Shown here in pieces: positions 6,083 to 7,736 of a DNA stretch of 7,736 nucleotides. The DNA is from Actinomycetota bacterium (GTDB taxonomy: Bacteria; Actinomycetota; Thermoleophilia; UBA2241). Positions within the stretch are counted from its first letter, which is position 1; every line of letters begins with the position of its first letter. Under the pieces are notes generated by a model, which saw only the letters and a program-made list of their open reading frames with translations, ran no database searches and was not told where the DNA came from. The stretch covers positions 7,708 through 15,443 of the forward strand of contig PMKX01000032.1 of the NCBI GenBank assembly GCA_003158705.1, written 5' to 3'. The translations under genes were made by a program, and so were the position numbers.

Positions 6083-6089
6083 CGAGGCC

Positions 6090-7049
6090 GTGGCGCGGAG
6101 TAAAGGCGACAAGATCGTGGCAGACGAGGCGACCGCCAGCGACAGCCAGGCGCGTGCCAGCGGCGAGAAGGCGCTCGGCCTGTGGGGAGACACGTGGCGG
6201 CGGCTGCGGCGCAACAAGCTCGCCGTGGTGGGCATGTGCATCATCAGCGTGTTCCTGGTCGTCGGCATGGCGACCGAGATCGCCAATATCGCCGGCGTCA
6301 ATCTGGCGCCGTACGATCCCAACCAGGTCGACTACAAGCTCAGTCCCACAGGCTTGGGCTCGCCGCCGTCGCTGACTCATCCCTTCGGCACCGACTACAT
6401 CGGGCGCGACATCTTCTCGCGCTGCTTGGTGGCGACACGCATCTCGCTGATCGTGGGCGTCATCGCGGTCGCCATCGCTGTGACCATGGGGCTCGCGCTC
6501 GGTCCCGTGTCCGGCTTCTACGGCGGGGCGATCGACGCCGCTATCATGCGTCTGGCGGACGTGTTCTTCGCCTATCCCTACATCCTCTTCGTGCTGCTCA
6601 TCATGACCATCCTCGGGCCCGGCTTCGTGAACGTATTCCTGGCCATCGGCATCTTGAGCTGGGCCACATACGCGCGTCTCGTGCGCGGGCAAATCTTGAG
6701 CATCAAGACGATGGAGTATGTGGAGGCGGCGCGGGCGCAGGGCGCCAGCGACCTGCGCATCATCTTCCGCCACGTGCTGCCCAACAGCATGGCGCCCATC
6801 TACGTTTCTATGGCCATGGGTGTCGGCGGCGCCATCGTCACCGAGGCCACCCTGAGCTACCTGGGCATCGGCATCCAGCCGCCCAACGCCAGCTGGGGCA
6901 AGATGATCGCCGACTACGTCACGTACTTCCAGGCCGGGCGCTGGTGGATGCTCACCTTCCCCAGCATCCTGCTGGTGGTCACCGTGTTCGGGTTCATCTC
7001 GTTCGGCAACGGTCTGCGCGACGCCACCGACCCGAAGCTCAAGGAGTAG
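6090..7049 (+). CDS. ABC transporter permease, DppC/OppC family
   Basis: Second membrane subunit of the importer, expected to pair with the DppB-like protein. From GTG 6090 the product has 319 residues. A charged, Ala/Ser-rich cytoplasmic N-terminus (1-30) leads to the OppC N-terminal region, [18 protein letters not shown] (31-48), whose hydrophobic part runs to about 66. Then come APYDPN (73-78) and the family hallmark [15 protein letters not shown] (97-111). The main permease domain spans about 115-310 with the EAA loop at roughly 208-241, including [13 protein letters not shown] and RHVLPN. The [16 protein letters not shown] motif (255-270) and the closing [13 protein letters not shown] are standard for DppC. 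The start is uncertain: GTG 6090 or GTG 6117 (310 residues) are both plausible. The gene lies 7 bases after the first permease and 1 base before the ATPase. Confidence 0.94.
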   Translation: MARSKGDKIVADEATASDSQARASGEKALGLWGDTWRRLRRNKLAVVGMCIISVFLVVGMATEIANIAGVNLAPYDPNQVDYKLSPTGLGSPPSLTHPFGTDYIGRDIFSRCLVATRISLIVGVIAVAIAVTMGLALGPVSGFYGGAIDAAIMRLADVFFAYPYILFVLLIMTILGPGFVNVFLAIGILSWATYARLVRGQILSIKTMEYVEAARAQGASDLRIIFRHVLPNSMAPIYVSMAMGVGGAIVTEATLSYLGIGIQPPNASWGKMIADYVTYFQAGRWWMLTFPSILLVVTVFGFISFGNGLRDATDPKLKE

Positions 7050-7050
7050 C

Positions 7051-7736
7051 ATGGCCGAGCGGCTTCTGGAGGTCACCAACCTTTCGACACAGTTCTTCAC
7101 CTACGCCGGCGTGGTGAAGGCCGTCAACGGCGTGAGCTACACGCTCGACCGTGATGAGACGCTAGGCATCGTCGGCGAGTCAGGCTCGGGCAAGACGGTC
7201 GCGGCGCTGTCACTGATGCGTCTGGTGCCCGATCCCCCGGGTAAGGTGGTCGACGGCACCATGGTACTCAAGGGCCGCGACCTGCGCGCTCTCAACGACG
7301 AGGAGATGCGCGCCGTGCGCGGCAACGACATCGCCATGATCTTCCAGGACCCGATGACGAGCCTGAACCCGGTCTTCAAGATCGGCGACCAGATCGCCGA
7401 GGCGATCCGGCTCCACCAGGGCAAGTCCAAGCGCGAAGCATGGAAGATGGCCGCCGAGCTGCTGGCGCGAGTCGGCATACCGGATGCCCAGAGCCGGGTC
7501 AAGCAGTTCCCGCACGAGTTCTCGGGCGGCATGAGGCAGCGGGCCATGATCGCCATGGCGATCAGCTGTAACCCCGACATCCTGATCGCCGACGAACCGA
7601 CGACCGCGCTGGACGTCACCATCCAGGCGCAGATCATCGACGTCGTGCGCGAGATGCAGGCGCAGTTCCACTCCGGCGTGATCCTCATCACTCACGACTT
7701 GGGCGTCGTGGCCGAGATCGCCGACAAGGTGATGGT
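7051..7736 (+). CDS. ABC transporter ATP-binding protein, DppD/OppD family (3' end outside window)
   Basis: Cytoplasmic ATPase that powers the importer by binding and hydrolysing ATP at the permease EAA loops. The frame stays open to the window edge, giving 228 complete codons of an expected 320-340. All core ABC motifs are visible: Walker A GESGSGKT (42-49), Q-loop Gln99 in [11 protein letters not shown], the signature FSGGMRQR (157-164), Walker B ILIADEP with Asp181 and Glu182, the D-loop ALD, and switch His215 in LITHDLG. The [14 protein letters not shown] region (106-119) is typical of the Opp/Dpp subfamily. The missing C-terminal part would carry the oligopeptide-transporter extension, which in many relatives includes a cysteine cluster. 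The ATG has AAGGAG (7041-7046) four bases upstream, overlapping the end of the preceding gene. A partner DppF-like ATPase is expected downstream. Confidence 0.95.
   Translation, partial: MAERLLEVTNLSTQFFTYAGVVKAVNGVSYTLDRDETLGIVGESGSGKTVAALSLMRLVPDPPGKVVDGTMVLKGRDLRALNDEEMRAVRGNDIAMIFQDPMTSLNPVFKIGDQIAEAIRLHQGKSKREAWKMAAELLARVGIPDAQSRVKQFPHEFSGGMRQRAMIAMAISCNPDILIADEPTTALDVTIQAQIIDVVREMQAQFHSGVILITHDLGVVAEIADKVM

Noticed and set aside
6045..6089. Upstream ATG start for the second permease
   Set aside because: It would overlap the first permease by 38 bases and add residues not expected for the family. GTG 6090 has GGGGAG at a workable distance.
6066..7100. A 344-codon open frame on the - strand across the second permease
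   Set aside because: It is antisense to a conserved DppC-like gene and dominated by His, Asp, Ala and Arg, as expected of a high-GC shadow frame.
1..7736. CRISPR arrays, insertion sequences, attachment sites or phage genes
   Set aside because: There are no spaced repeats, transposase-like frames or terminal inverted repeats, and composition is uniform. The window is core chromosomal in character.

Overview
The window is high-GC DNA with GC-biased codons (AAG far above AAA), several GTG starts and every gene on the + strand. Base composition, short gene overlaps and the order pgk-tpiA-gpmI-secG suggest a bacterium of the Actinomycetota. A deep-branching class with gpmI between tpiA and secG is my guess from gene order; the sequence alone does not fix the lineage.

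Positions 1-2680 are the end of a lower-glycolysis operon: the 3' end of phosphoglycerate kinase (pgk), complete triosephosphate isomerase (tpiA), and complete cofactor-independent phosphoglycerate mutase (gpmI). Pgk and tpiA overlap by ATGA and tpiA and gpmI by GTGA, so translational coupling is likely. A 123-base spacer with the most AT-rich patch of the window follows. It carries a nested inverted repeat and promoter-like sequence, and leads to secG, the small SecYEG translocon subunit.

Positions 3035-3233 are a 199-base non-coding leader with mutually exclusive GC-rich hairpins ending in a short T-run, just before a strong Shine-Dalgarno site. Positions 3234-7736 hold a peptide/nickel-family (Opp/Dpp-type) ABC importer: a lipoprotein substrate-binding protein, two permeases (DppB-like and DppC-like), and the first 228 residues of a DppD-like ATPase that runs off the right edge. 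A second ATPase probably follows outside the window. The binding-protein gene is separated from the permeases by 188 bases carrying a perfect 16-bp stem with a GCAA tetraloop. This resembles arrangements that let the binding protein be made in excess over the membrane components. The permease and ATPase genes are almost contiguous (7-base and 1-base gaps).

The genes themselves are ordinary and intact; I found no novel enzyme system, mobile element, CRISPR array or RNA gene. The points of interest are in the three intergenic spacers. No gene-free stretch exceeds 200 bases.
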